DNA of 64,000 nt from Ahniella affigens (GTDB lineage Bacteria; Pseudomonadota; Gammaproteobacteria; Xanthomonadales; Ahniellaceae). A program made the translations under genes and the position numbers. The stretch spans positions 3,100,001 through 3,164,000 of the forward strand of contig NZ_CP027860.1 of assembly GCF_003015185.1 (NCBI RefSeq). The letters are read 5' to 3'. Shown piece after piece: positions 17,597 to 26,283 of this stretch; positions within the stretch are counted from its first letter, which is position 1, and every line of letters starts with the position of its first letter. The notes under the pieces were generated by a model. It was not told the DNA's origin. It saw nothing but the letters and a program-made list of their open reading frames with translations, and made no database searches.

Positions 17597-18196
17597 TCAG
17601 CGCCCGGCTTGCATCTGGTCCAGCGCGAGGTTGAGCTTCAGGACATTGACCCGAGTTTGGCCCAATACCCCGAATTGCGGACCTTCGGTCTGGTCAGCAA
17701 CAAGCTCCTGTAGGGCGCCTTCGGTCAAACCCCGAGCCCGCGCGACTCGCGCCACCTGCACGGCGATACCGTCGGGGCTCAAGTGTGGATCGAAACCCGC
17801 ACCCGAGGCGGTCAGCAGCTCGTCCGGAACCTGATCAGGTGGCACGCCTTCACGCGCGGCAATGTCCGCTCGCAAGGTGGCCATCCGCTCGGCCAGGGCT
17901 GGATTACTGCGCGCCCAGTTGCTGCCCGCAGCGGCCATCGGGTCGTAGTTTGCTGCCGACGGACGCGCATAAAAGTAGCGATCATCGGTGAAGGCTTGCG
18001 CCACCCAAACGGAGCCGACGACTTGGCCATCGCGCGTCAACAGGCTGCCTGCCGCCTGGCTTGGAAACAGGCTCGACACCAGCACGGTGGTGACAAGGCT
18101 ATACAAGAAGCCGAAGCCAAGTAGCACCACCAGTGCCATGACGACCGGCGCACGCCAGCTGATCCGATCATTGATTGAAACCGACACAGTGTTCAT
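17597..18196 (-). CDS. kdpC: KdpC subunit of potassium-transporting ATPase
   Basis: 199 residues starting at ATG 18196, one base after the kdpB stop, with GGGAG upstream; a longer frame into kdpB is not used. One N-terminal TM (about 15-40) is followed by a periplasmic domain with FYARPSAANYDPMAAAGSN and ERMATLRA, both typical, and a C-terminal VNVLKLNLALD. KdpC bridges and stabilises KdpA and KdpB. Confidence 0.96.
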   Translation of the reverse strand: MNTVSVSINDRISWRAPVVMALVVLLGFGFLYSLVTTVLVSSLFPSQAAGSLLTRDGQVVGSVWVAQAFTDDRYFYARPSAANYDPMAAAGSNWARSNPALAERMATLRADIAAREGVPPDQVPDELLTASGAGFDPHLSPDGIAVQVARVARARGLTEGALQELVADQTEGPQFGVLGQTRVNVLKLNLALDQMQAGR

Positions 18197-18197
18197 C

Positions 18198-20261
18198 TCA
18201 AGCTCCCAGGGTTGCGAACAGCAGCAGATCAATTGCCTTGATCGCCACAAACGGCAGCAGCAAGCCGCCAAGCCCGTAGACCAACATGTTGTTTCGGAGC
18301 AGCACCGTGGCACTGGCCGGGCGCAGACGAACGCCACGCAAGGCCAATGGGATCAGGGCCGGGATGATCAAAGCATTGAAGATCAGCGCGGCGAGAATTG
18401 CGTTCGCGGGGCTCGACAGTCGCATCAGATCAAGGTTTGCCATGGCTGGCAGCTGTGCCGCAAACAGCGCTGGCAAAATGGCGAAGTACTTCGATACATC
18501 GTTTGCCAACGAAAAGGTCGTCAGCGCGCCGCGCGTCATCAATTGCTGTTTGCCCACTTCGACGACTTGCAGCAGCTTGGTCGGATCGGAGTCGAGGTCC
18601 ACCATATTGCCCGCTTCCTTCGCCGCCTGTGTCCCGGAATTCATGGCCAGCCCGACATCTGCCTGCGCGAGCGCGGGGGCATCGTTCGTGCCATCCCCCA
18701 CCATCGCGACCAGTCGGCCTTGCGCCTGTTCGCTCCGAATTCGCGCGAGTTTGTCTTCGGGCCGCGCTTCTGCCAGATAGTCGTCGACGCCCGCTTCGGC
18801 CGCGATGGCCGCAGCCGTCAGCGGGTTGTCGCCTGTGATCATCACGGTGCGAATACCCAACGCACGCATCCGTGCGAAGCGCTCCTTGACGCCATGCTTG
18901 ACCACATCGGACAGCGCGATGACACCGAGCACATGCGCGCCTTCGGCCACCACCAGCGGCGTTGCGCCGGAGCGCGCGACTTGCTCGACCCGACTGCTCA
19001 ACTCGACAGGCACCTGCCCGCCATGGGCCTGTACATAGCGAGCGATGGCGTCACCGGCACCTTTGCGGAGCTGACGCGTGCCCACATCGACACCCGACAT
19101 TCGCGTGTGGGCGGAGAATGCATGCGCGACCAACTGTTCTGGCTCCTGCAGGGCTGAGCCTTGCTCACGGGCAAGCTTCAGAATCGATTTGCCTTCCGGA
19201 GTGGGGTCCGCCATTGACGCCAAATAGGCGGCATCACGTAACTGTGATGGGTCCACGCCCGCCATCGGAAAGAACTTCGTGGCCTGACGATCACCGAACG
19301 TGATGGTGCCAGTCTTGTCGAGCAAGAGCACATCGACATCGCCCGCCACTTCGACCGCCTTGCCTGACTTGGCCAGAACGTTCGCAGCGAGTGCTCGGTT
19401 CATCCCGGCAATGCCGATTGCCGGCAGCAGTCCGCCAATCGTCGTCGGAATCAGGCACACCAGCAAGGCGATCAGCATCAGCGGGTCGACGTGCATGTCG
19501 ACGAAACCAGCGATCAGCGGCAGTGTTGCGCAAACGAGCAGGAACGTCAGCGTCATCGCGGCGAGCAGCAAGGTCAGCGCGAGTTCGTTCGGGGTTTTCT
19601 GGCGATTCGCGCCTTCCACGAGCGCAATCATGCGATCCAGAAAGCTGTGGCCCGCTGGCGCGGTCACGCGGACCACAATGTCATCAGACAACACCTTGGT
19701 ACCGCCAATCACACCGGAGCGATCGGTACCGGCCTCCCGCAATACCGGTGCCGATTCGCCCGTGACCGCGGATTCGTTGATCGTCGCAAGGCCATGAATG
19801 ATCTCGCCATCGGCCGGCACCAATTCGCCCGCGCTGACGCGTACATGATCGCCGACTTGCAGCAAGCCAGCGGGCACCTGTGACTCCTTCGTGGCGTCAA
19901 GGTGCGACGGACCTTGCCAATCTTGGAGCCGACGCGCCACCAAGTCCTTGCGGGCTCGCCGCAGCGACGCGGCTTGCCCGCGACCACGAGCCTCCGCGAT
20001 GGCTTCGGCGAAATTACCGAACAGCACCGTGATCAGCAGCAACAGGCTGACCATGACGCCAAAGCGGAGATCGCCGATGCCGGCAAGCGTGATCAAGATG
20101 GCCAAAACCGTGCCCAGCCAGACAATGGCCATGACCGGGCTCTTGATCATGTGGGCAGGCGACAGTTTGCGGCACGCCGCGCCGGCCGCAGCGAGCAACA
20201 TCTCGCGGGTGAAAAGGGTCGGCGCCAAGTGGCGACCGTGCTCAGGCACTACAGAAGACAT
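18198..20261 (-). CDS. kdpB: KdpB catalytic P-type ATPase subunit
   Basis: 687 residues. The P-type hallmarks are present: TGES (167-170) in the actuator domain, DKTGTIT with phosphorylated D315, the [10 protein letters not shown] nucleotide-binding segment and the [18 protein letters not shown] hinge. This subunit hydrolyses ATP and drives K+ passed on from KdpA. It lies 48 bases after kdpA and one base before kdpC. Confidence 0.97.
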   Translation of the reverse strand: MSSVVPEHGRHLAPTLFTREMLLAAAGAACRKLSPAHMIKSPVMAIVWLGTVLAILITLAGIGDLRFGVMVSLLLLITVLFGNFAEAIAEARGRGQAASLRRARKDLVARRLQDWQGPSHLDATKESQVPAGLLQVGDHVRVSAGELVPADGEIIHGLATINESAVTGESAPVLREAGTDRSGVIGGTKVLSDDIVVRVTAPAGHSFLDRMIALVEGANRQKTPNELALTLLLAAMTLTFLLVCATLPLIAGFVDMHVDPLMLIALLVCLIPTTIGGLLPAIGIAGMNRALAANVLAKSGKAVEVAGDVDVLLLDKTGTITFGDRQATKFFPMAGVDPSQLRDAAYLASMADPTPEGKSILKLAREQGSALQEPEQLVAHAFSAHTRMSGVDVGTRQLRKGAGDAIARYVQAHGGQVPVELSSRVEQVARSGATPLVVAEGAHVLGVIALSDVVKHGVKERFARMRALGIRTVMITGDNPLTAAAIAAEAGVDDYLAEARPEDKLARIRSEQAQGRLVAMVGDGTNDAPALAQADVGLAMNSGTQAAKEAGNMVDLDSDPTKLLQVVEVGKQQLMTRGALTTFSLANDVSKYFAILPALFAAQLPAMANLDLMRLSSPANAILAALIFNALIIPALIPLALRGVRLRPASATVLLRNNMLVYGLGGLLLPFVAIKAIDLLLFATLGA

Positions 20262-20309
20262 GGCAGCGCTCCAGAAAAAAAGCGATCAAAGAGGTGCGAC
20301 ATAAAGGAC

Positions 20310-22022
20310 TTAAGCCGCACTCAGACTCAAATGCTCGGCGACTGGCCCAAGCACGAGTGCAGGCATGAATTGCAATAGCGTCAGAATGACGATGATGGCG
20401 ATCGTCGTCAGCGCGAAGGTCGGGGTCTCGATGCTGAGCGTGCCCAGGCCTTCCGGAACGCGTGGCTTTGCCGCGAGCCGTGCCGCCACAATCAACGGAA
20501 TCAACAAGGCTGGGTAGCGACCGAGCAACAGCGCGAGCGTCGTGCTCAAGTTCCACCAGATCGTGGCATCACCCAACCCTTCGAAGCCCGAACCGTTGTT
20601 CGCAAATGCCGACGTGTACTCGTAGAACACCTGGGAGATACCGTGAGAGCCGGGGTTCGAGTTCCCTGTCCATTCCGGAATGGCCAGCGCGATGGCGGTG
20701 AATCCCAACACCACAATCGGCTGCAGCAACACGAGCCACGCCAGCCAGCGGATCTCGGGCGCTTCGATCTTGCGACCGAACAACTCTGGCGACCGCCCGG
20801 TCATCAGACCAGCCAGAAACACCGTCAGCAGCAGATACACCAGAAACTGTTGCAGACCGCAGCCGACACCACCCCAGATCGCGTTGATCAGCATGTTGCT
20901 GATCGTCACCAGACCGGTTAGTGGCGTGAGTGAGTCATGCATCGCATTAACGGAGCCGTTACTGGTTTGGGTCGTCAGGCTTGCCCACAGTGCCGACGCC
21001 TCGGCGCCGAAGCGGACCTCCTTACCCTCCATCATCATGCTTTGCGTGGCCGGCACAGACGCGGTCTCGGCCCACAGTGCCAAGCCCACCGACGCCACAC
21101 TCAACGTCGCCATGCAGCCGAAGACTAACGCCGCAAATCGGCGGCGCCCGGTGAGCGGCCCGATCATCATCACCACGGCCATGGGAAGCAGCACGATGGC
21201 CAGGGTCTCCAGGAAGTTCGACAGCGGCGTTGGATTCTCCAGCGGCATGCTGCTGTTTGGCCCGTACCAGCCACCGCCATTCGTGCCCAGCTGTTTGGCA
21301 GCCACCATCGGCGCCACTGGACCCAGCGGCACCTTCTGCGCCGTCTGCCCGCTGCCAGCATCCAGCGTCGTCGCGACCGGACCGGCCGATAGCGTCGCTG
21401 GCACCCCCTCGGCACCCAGCAGAACGGCCCAGATCAGGCACAAAGGCAGCATCAGGCGCGTGCTGGCCCGAATCAGATCGACCCAGTAGTTGCCGACCGA
21501 TACCGGCGTTGCATGACGATACTCGTCGGATTTCGTCGTCGCCTCGACCGCCGGGGCAAACATCACGCGCAACGTAGCCACTGCGATCACCAGGCCCATC
21601 ATCGGCGTTGCGATTTGCAGGCCGGTAATCACCACCATTTGCGCGAGATAAGACAACTGCGCCTGACCTGAGTAGTGTTGCTGATTGGTGTTGGTCAAGA
21701 ACGACACCATGGTGTGGAGCGCGGTATCCCACTGCATGTTCGGCACAGCGTCCGGGTTCAATGGCAACCACGCCTGGGTCATGAGGATCAACCAGGCCGG
21801 AACCGCGAGCAGCGCATTCGAGAACAGAAAGGCCAGCGCATAGCCGCGCCAACTCATGGCGCTGTCGGGATTGATTCCGAGCAAGCGATAGAGGGGGCGT
21901 TCAATCGGTGCAAACCAGCGGTCCAGCCGGCTCGGTGCACGCTGAAAGATCAAGGCGAGGTATTGGCCCAGTGGCCAGGCAAGCGAAAGGGCCAACAGCA
22001 GTATGAGGATCGCTTCGCGCAC
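20310..22022 (-). CDS. kdpA: KdpA potassium-translocating subunit
   Basis: 570 residues with about ten TM helices and the SKT-like selectivity segments (for example TNTNQQHYSGQ, GTNGGGWYGPNS, TSAFANNGSGFEGL). The start is GTG 22022, preceded by GAGG; no in-frame ATG lies nearby. The protein binds K+ and passes it to KdpB. It starts nine bases after the kdpF stop. Confidence 0.96.
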   Translation of the reverse strand: MREAILILLLALSLAWPLGQYLALIFQRAPSRLDRWFAPIERPLYRLLGINPDSAMSWRGYALAFLFSNALLAVPAWLILMTQAWLPLNPDAVPNMQWDTALHTMVSFLTNTNQQHYSGQAQLSYLAQMVVITGLQIATPMMGLVIAVATLRVMFAPAVEATTKSDEYRHATPVSVGNYWVDLIRASTRLMLPLCLIWAVLLGAEGVPATLSAGPVATTLDAGSGQTAQKVPLGPVAPMVAAKQLGTNGGGWYGPNSSMPLENPTPLSNFLETLAIVLLPMAVVMMIGPLTGRRRFAALVFGCMATLSVASVGLALWAETASVPATQSMMMEGKEVRFGAEASALWASLTTQTSNGSVNAMHDSLTPLTGLVTISNMLINAIWGGVGCGLQQFLVYLLLTVFLAGLMTGRSPELFGRKIEAPEIRWLAWLVLLQPIVVLGFTAIALAIPEWTGNSNPGSHGISQVFYEYTSAFANNGSGFEGLGDATIWWNLSTTLALLLGRYPALLIPLIVAARLAAKPRVPEGLGTLSIETPTFALTTIAIIVILTLLQFMPALVLGPVAEHLSLSAA

Positions 22023-22031
22023 GATGGGACC

Positions 22032-22124
22032 TCAGAATCGCTCGGGGTACAGAATGACGACGATCAAATAGATCGCCGCGAGCAACAGCGCGAACATACA
22101 GACGATTTCTAACCAGACAGGCAT
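22032..22124 (-). CDS. kdpF: KdpF small membrane subunit
   Basis: A 30-residue peptide opening MPVWLEIVCMF and ending VVILYPERF, with one TM helix and the YPERF end common in KdpF proteins. GGGAG stands about ten bases upstream of the ATG. KdpF stabilises the KdpABC complex in the membrane. It is the first gene of the kdp operon. Confidence 0.9.
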   Translation of the reverse strand: MPVWLEIVCMFALLLAAIYLIVVILYPERF

Positions 22125-22199
22125 GACAGGCTCCCGATTTGGACCTGCTCAGTGTCGACCTGAGAGCCGTCAACTCGCTATCCGCGCCGCGCCGCAGCG

Positions 22200-22220
22200 G
22201 CGCAAACTCTGCGTAAACTC
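22200..22220 (-). promoter_or_regulatory. Candidate KdpE binding site
   Basis: On the minus strand two copies of GAGTTTRCGC lie 11 bases apart, one helical turn, about 76 bases upstream of kdpF. OmpR/PhoB-family regulators such as KdpE bind direct repeats with this spacing. A TTGACG element (22168-22173) lies between the repeats and the gene, but no good -10 was found. The repeat is seen; the protein assignment is inferred. Confidence 0.45.
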
Positions 22221-22261
22221 AGTGCTGCAGTGCCGATGCGTCGCCGGACTGGATTTGGGAG

Positions 22262-22322
22262 GGTCCGAATAAGTCGATCCTGGACTTTCAGACCCGCATC
22301 GCCTCTGAACGAGTTCAGCGGC
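22262..22322. repeat. Two palindromic repeats downstream of ubiE
   Basis: Unit 22262-22294 has arms GGTCCGAATAAGTC and GGACTTTCAGACC; unit 22301-22322 has arms GCCTCTGAAC and GTTCAGCGGC. Both match, in changed order and orientation, the first and fifth units of the array at 27703-27847. They lie between the ubiE stop and the kdp promoter and may act as a terminator. Confidence 0.65.
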
Positions 22323-22325
22323 TCC

Positions 22326-23081
22326 TTAGGCGACGCGATACCCGGAATGGATGGCAACGATCCCAGCGGTGAGGTTGCGGTAATCGCAGCGCTCGAAACC
22401 CGCGACCTGCATCATCGCCTTCAGGGTTTCCTGATTCGGATGCTTACGAATCGATTCCGCCAGGTATTGATAGCTGTGCGAATCATTCGCGATCAGCGCA
22501 CCCAGGCGCGGCAGCACGCGGAACGAATGGAAGTCATAGAGCGGCTTCAAGAGCGGCTCGCGTACTTCCGAGAACTCCAGTACCAGCGCCCGGCCACCGA
22601 TCTTCAGAACCCGATGCATGTCTTTCAGCGCCGCCGCCTTGTCGGTGACATTGCGCAACCCAAACGCAATCGTCACCGCATCGAAGTGTTGATCCGGAAA
22701 CGGCAGACATTCGGCATTGAGGCGCACAAACCGCATGCGGTCATGGCGCCCACGATCGAGCATGCGATCGCGCCCAACCGACAGCATTTCGTAGTTGATG
22801 TCGCCAATGATGATCTCGCCCGTCGGGCCCACGCGATCAGCCAACAAAGCAGCGATATCGCCGGTACCGCCCGCAAGGTCGAGCACGCGCGCGCCTGGCC
22901 GGACCCCGCTGGTCGCGACAAATTCGCGCTTCCACAGGCGATGAATTCCGAACGACATGAGGTCATTCATCACATCGTATTTGTCGGCCACCGAACTGAA
23001 GACTTTGCCGACCAGTTTTTGTTTGTCCTCGACAGCCACCTGCTTGTAGCCAAAGTCGACGGTCTTTCGGGAATCGCTCAT
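22326..23081 (-). CDS. ubiE: UbiE/MenG methyltransferase of quinone biosynthesis
   Basis: 251 residues. Diagnostic features are [20 protein letters not shown], the SAM motif [22 protein letters not shown]-like [10 protein letters not shown], and the C-terminal [14 protein letters not shown]. It C-methylates ubiquinone (and menaquinone, if made) precursors. The start overlaps the DUF971 gene stop by four bases (ATGA), so the three genes 24054-22326 are likely one transcript. Confidence 0.97.
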   Translation of the reverse strand: MSDSRKTVDFGYKQVAVEDKQKLVGKVFSSVADKYDVMNDLMSFGIHRLWKREFVATSGVRPGARVLDLAGGTGDIAALLADRVGPTGEIIIGDINYEMLSVGRDRMLDRGRHDRMRFVRLNAECLPFPDQHFDAVTIAFGLRNVTDKAAALKDMHRVLKIGGRALVLEFSEVREPLLKPLYDFHSFRVLPRLGALIANDSHSYQYLAESIRKHPNQETLKAMMQVAGFERCDYRNLTAGIVAIHSGYRVA

Positions 23082-23443
23082 GCGTTGCTCCGCGAGGCAC
23101 CAGCGGCGGCCAGCGCCGTCAGGTAATCAGCCCACATCTGCTCTTGGTTCACGCCAAACTCATACAGCGTGCGCCAGGAATAGAGACCGGTATTGTGGCC
23201 ATCATCGAATTCGATCTGCACGGCATAGTTGCCGACCGGATTGATCGCCTTGATTCCCACGTGCTGCTTGCCGACCTGCAGCACCTTCTGGCCCGGACCG
23301 TGGCCCTGTACCTCGGCGCTCGGCGAATGAACGCGCAGGAACTCGCAGCTGAATTGAAACTGCCGGCCATCGTCAAAATGCACTTCCAGCAGTCGCGATT
23401 GCTGATGGAGTTTGAGATCGGTTGGCCAGGCGGGATCGGTCAT
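23078..23443 (-). CDS. DUF971 domain protein
   Basis: 121 residues from ATG 23443 ([21 protein letters not shown]); an in-frame extension to 23584 lies inside the upstream gene and is rejected. The domain has [43 protein letters not shown] and YEFG, typical of gamma-butyrobetaine-hydroxylase N-terminal-like DUF971 proteins, which are often linked to iron-sulfur or quinone functions. It overlaps both neighbours by four bases. Confidence 0.88.
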   Translation of the reverse strand: MTDPAWPTDLKLHQQSRLLEVHFDDGRQFQFSCEFLRVHSPSAEVQGHGPGQKVLQVGKQHVGIKAINPVGNYAVQIEFDDGHNTGLYSWRTLYEFGVNQEQMWADYLTALAAAGASRSNA

Positions 23444-24054
23444 GGCTTGGCACCTTGGCCCGGTTGAGTGTGATCCAATTGCGGCGGCGGACCCGCCACT
23501 TCGGCCAGCGCCAGCGCATAGGGCTCGCGCACGGATAGCGCCGAAACTTCGTCGAATCCGAACGCGCTGGCTTCCAGCAGCCATTCGGCGTTGGTGGAAA
23601 TTTCCTGCATGCTGAAGCCATCCGGCTCAAACGCCAGCAGGCGTCCCACATACACCGTCTCCGTTTCGGCTTCGGTGTCTAAGTAGACCGTAATGACGGG
23701 CGCCATCAATTGGGCAGCCTGAATCGCCTCGCTCATGTCGTCGAGCGGAAACGCACTCGGCCACTCCGGATTCATGCCACGCAGCGCGATCGCCCGCTCC
23801 AGAAACTGAACGTCTTGATCAGGGGTTTGCAGGCGCGTGACATCGCGATAGCGCAGCACAAAGTAACCATCGAAACCGATGTGGTCACCCAGTGTCCACA
23901 GCAGGAACCGATCTTTGCCCAGCGCCGCGACATAGCCGGTAAAGCTGCCGGGTTCGAGGTTGTCACGCCATAGCCGAATCAAGGTGCGGTCACGGCTGGC
24001 TTCGCGCAGCCGGGCCGGTATGGACTTCGGCCGCAATTCAACAATATTACTCAT
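23440..24054 (-). CDS. Conserved-looking soluble protein of unknown function
   Basis: 204 residues, no signal peptide or TM. N-terminal half is basic then beta-rich (GSFTGYVAALGKDRFLLWTLGD, FDGYFVLRYRDVTRL), followed by a mixed C-terminal half with TVYVGRLLAFEPDGFSMQEIS, so there may be two related beta domains. I recognise no family. It is first in the operon with DUF971 and ubiE (four-base overlap), so a link to quinone synthesis is possible but unproven. Confidence 0.7.
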   Translation of the reverse strand: MSNIVELRPKSIPARLREASRDRTLIRLWRDNLEPGSFTGYVAALGKDRFLLWTLGDHIGFDGYFVLRYRDVTRLQTPDQDVQFLERAIALRGMNPEWPSAFPLDDMSEAIQAAQLMAPVITVYLDTEAETETVYVGRLLAFEPDGFSMQEISTNAEWLLEASAFGFDEVSALSVREPYALALAEVAGPPPQLDHTQPGQGAKP

Positions 24055-24151
24055 GGCGCCAGTTTAGCGGCGGGCCGATCAGAACGCGACCAAAAACCTG
24101 AGAACGCCAGCAAAAACGCCGCTAATCAAAGACTTGTGAAATCTGTTCGAC

Positions 24152-25048
24152 CTATTTTGCGGGGGCTTCCGGCGCCGATTTGGCCGGCTGGCGGGCCGTT
24201 GTGCCGAGAAAAATGCCGGCGAGGGCGAGCCCAATTCCGACCATATCGTAGGGTCGCAGATGCAACTTGAAGATGAGGGCGTCGAGCAGATAGGCCGATG
24301 TGGGCTGCGCCAGCAGCAACAGCCCAATCATTCCCGCGCCGAGTCTGGGCATGGACCCGGCGATGGCGATCCAACCCGCAGCCTGGGCGATCAGACCGTA
24401 GGCCAGCAACACCCAAAGATTGTGTTGATCCGGGATGGCGAGCGAATGGCCTTCCAGGGCGATCAATGGGGCAAACAGCAAGCTCGATGCGACGCAGACA
24501 CATGCGACGCTGGACGCCGGACTCGGGCCGCCCGGCATTGCTTGAGCGCGCTTTAGGGTCAGCATGAAGCCGGCATAGCAGGCGGCCGTGATGAAGCCAT
24601 AAGCCACCCCCAGGTGAAACTGCGGCGGCCAGGTGGACCAGTTGGGCAGCAACAGAAACGCGGTGCCGGCAAAGGCCAGCAACAAGCCTGCCGAGAAGCG
24701 CCAGCTGAGCCGCTCGCCGAACCACCAGACCCCGAACGCGGCCATCAGAAACACCTGGAAGTTAGCGAGCAACGTCGACAATCCCGGGCCGACCCAGCGG
24801 ATACTGCGATGCCAGAACCACAAGTCCGCGACAAACAGCGCCGCCGAAAGCAGCATCATCGCGAGCGGGCGGCCGCGCCAGCCGCTCAGAGGCTGCTTTC
24901 TCAGGTACAACCAGAGCATCAGGAACAACCCGCCAAACGCCATGCGCCAGAAGCCCGCCACGCTCGGCGGCACCGTCGCCAGCTGCACGAAAATAGCGGC
25001 TGAGCTGATCAAAGTCGCGCCAAGCAGCATTTGCAGAACAGCAGGCAT
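24152..25048 (-). CDS. EamA/DMT family transporter
   Basis: 298 residues with ten hydrophobic helices arranged as two EamA repeats, the second beginning near LGVAYGFITAACYAGFMLTLKR. Motifs FWRMAFGGLFL and LLLLAQPTSAYLLDALIF fit drug/metabolite exporters of this superfamily. Substrate unknown. It is divergent from the second ECF sigma gene. The C-terminal tail is Pro/Ala/Lys-rich. Confidence 0.9.
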   Translation of the reverse strand: MPAVLQMLLGATLISSAAIFVQLATVPPSVAGFWRMAFGGLFLMLWLYLRKQPLSGWRGRPLAMMLLSAALFVADLWFWHRSIRWVGPGLSTLLANFQVFLMAAFGVWWFGERLSWRFSAGLLLAFAGTAFLLLPNWSTWPPQFHLGVAYGFITAACYAGFMLTLKRAQAMPGGPSPASSVACVCVASSLLFAPLIALEGHSLAIPDQHNLWVLLAYGLIAQAAGWIAIAGSMPRLGAGMIGLLLLAQPTSAYLLDALIFKLHLRPYDMVGIGLALAGIFLGTTARQPAKSAPEAPAK

Positions 25049-25198
25049 TGGATGATTCCGGTAAAACGACCATTGTCGCAGGCTCGGGCAAGCGCGGATA
25101 CCGTAACGGCAGTGGCCGATCGAGGCTGTCGCGAACCCGGCCTGGCATGCGATCAGAATGCCTGCGACCCTTTTCGACCTGGCCGCATCCTACCTGGC

Positions 25199-25753
25199 AT
25201 GAGCAATTCGAGTTTCGCCATTGAGATCCCGGAAATCACCCTCGCGGCTGCCCGCAAGGGCGAGCTTCGGGCGTTCGAGGCAATCTACCGGCAGTTCGAA
25301 CGCCCGGCCTACACCTTGGCGCTTCGAATGCTCGGTGACCCGGAACAAGCTCAGGAAACAGTGCACGACGGCATGCTGGCCGTGTTCAAACGCATCTGCC
25401 AGTTCCGCGGCGAATCACCCTTCTGGGCCTGGACGCGGCAGATTGTGGTCAACGAAGCGCTGATGCGGCTCCGTAAGCGTCAGCCGATGGAATCGTTGGA
25501 TGATCTGGCTGAGCCGGGAATCGAGCACGCACATTTCATGCCGCTGCATGGCCGGGAACTGGAGCGCGCCTTGATGCGTCTACCCGAACTCACGCGCTCG
25601 GTGCTTTGGCTGTATCACGTTGAAGGTTACACGCACGAAGAGATTGCCGAGAGTTTCGGCAAGACCGTGAGCTTTTCGAAATCGCAGTTGAGCCGGGGCA
25701 TGGAGCGTCTGCGTGCCCATTTGGTCCCGGAACCGGAGTTGAGTTATGTCTGA
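25199..25753 (+). CDS. ECF RNA polymerase sigma factor (second module)
   Basis: 184 residues from ATG 25199; an upstream in-frame extension to 25031 overlaps the divergent transporter start and lacks sigma features. Region 2: AFEAIYRQFERPAYTLALRML and QAQETVHDGMLAVFKR; region 4: LPELTRSVLWLYHVEGYTHEEIAESFGKTVSFSKSQLSRGMERLR. The stop overlaps the next gene by eight bases (ATGTCTGA), exactly as in the 6.5 kb module. Confidence 0.92.
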   Translation: MSNSSFAIEIPEITLAAARKGELRAFEAIYRQFERPAYTLALRMLGDPEQAQETVHDGMLAVFKRICQFRGESPFWAWTRQIVVNEALMRLRKRQPMESLDDLAEPGIEHAHFMPLHGRELERALMRLPELTRSVLWLYHVEGYTHEEIAESFGKTVSFSKSQLSRGMERLRAHLVPEPELSYV

Positions 25754-26273
25754 ACCATTGCACAAGTCTCCTGATCGCCCTGAGGCAGCAATCGGCGAAG
25801 CCCTGAGACAGCTGCCGCTGTTGCAACCTGAGCGCGATCTTTGGGCCAGCCTGGCGCGCGAGCTCGCGCCGCCCCAAAAGCGCCGACCACGCTGGCCCTA
25901 CTGGTTGAGTGCGGCGGCCGCTGTGCTGCTGACGGTCCTGCTGTGGCCAGGGCGCACGCTCCCCACCACACCGACCGAACCTGATGCCCTGCACGCGTGG
26001 ATCGCCCACTCGCAGCAATTGGAGGGCACGCTCCGGCAACTGGAATCGCGCCCAACCGATGCCGAAACGGCATTGGCCGGGGCCGAACTCGAAGACCTGA
26101 TTGGCCTGACCGACTTGCAACTCAGCGTCGCCGAGAAGCCCGAGGACGAGCTGGCACTCTGGAAGCAGCGCGTGCTGCTCATGAATGAATTAACCGAGCT
26201 GCGGCGCAGTGGCCGTAGCACCGCGGCTAACGAAAGCGTCGGCATGATGCCGGCGTCCTACCGAATCAACTAA
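25746..26273 (+). CDS. Putative single-TM anti-sigma factor (second module)
   Basis: 175 residues: a cytoplasmic Pro/Glu-rich N-terminus of about 45 residues, one TM helix at about 50-67 (PYWLSAAAAVLLTVLLWP), then an extracytoplasmic helical domain. It lacks a zinc anti-sigma motif. The role is inferred from its overlap with the sigma gene and its topology, which parallels the protein encoded at 7071-7817 without clear overall similarity. Confidence 0.6.
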   Translation: MSEPLHKSPDRPEAAIGEALRQLPLLQPERDLWASLARELAPPQKRRPRWPYWLSAAAAVLLTVLLWPGRTLPTTPTEPDALHAWIAHSQQLEGTLRQLESRPTDAETALAGAELEDLIGLTDLQLSVAEKPEDELALWKQRVLLMNELTELRRSGRSTAANESVGMMPASYRIN

Positions 26274-26283
26274 GGAGCACCTC

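Noticed and set aside
16416-19157. Long plus-strand frames antisense to kdpD, kdpC and kdpB
   Set aside because: Same reason: the opposite strand carries well conserved Kdp proteins; these frames have no family resemblance.
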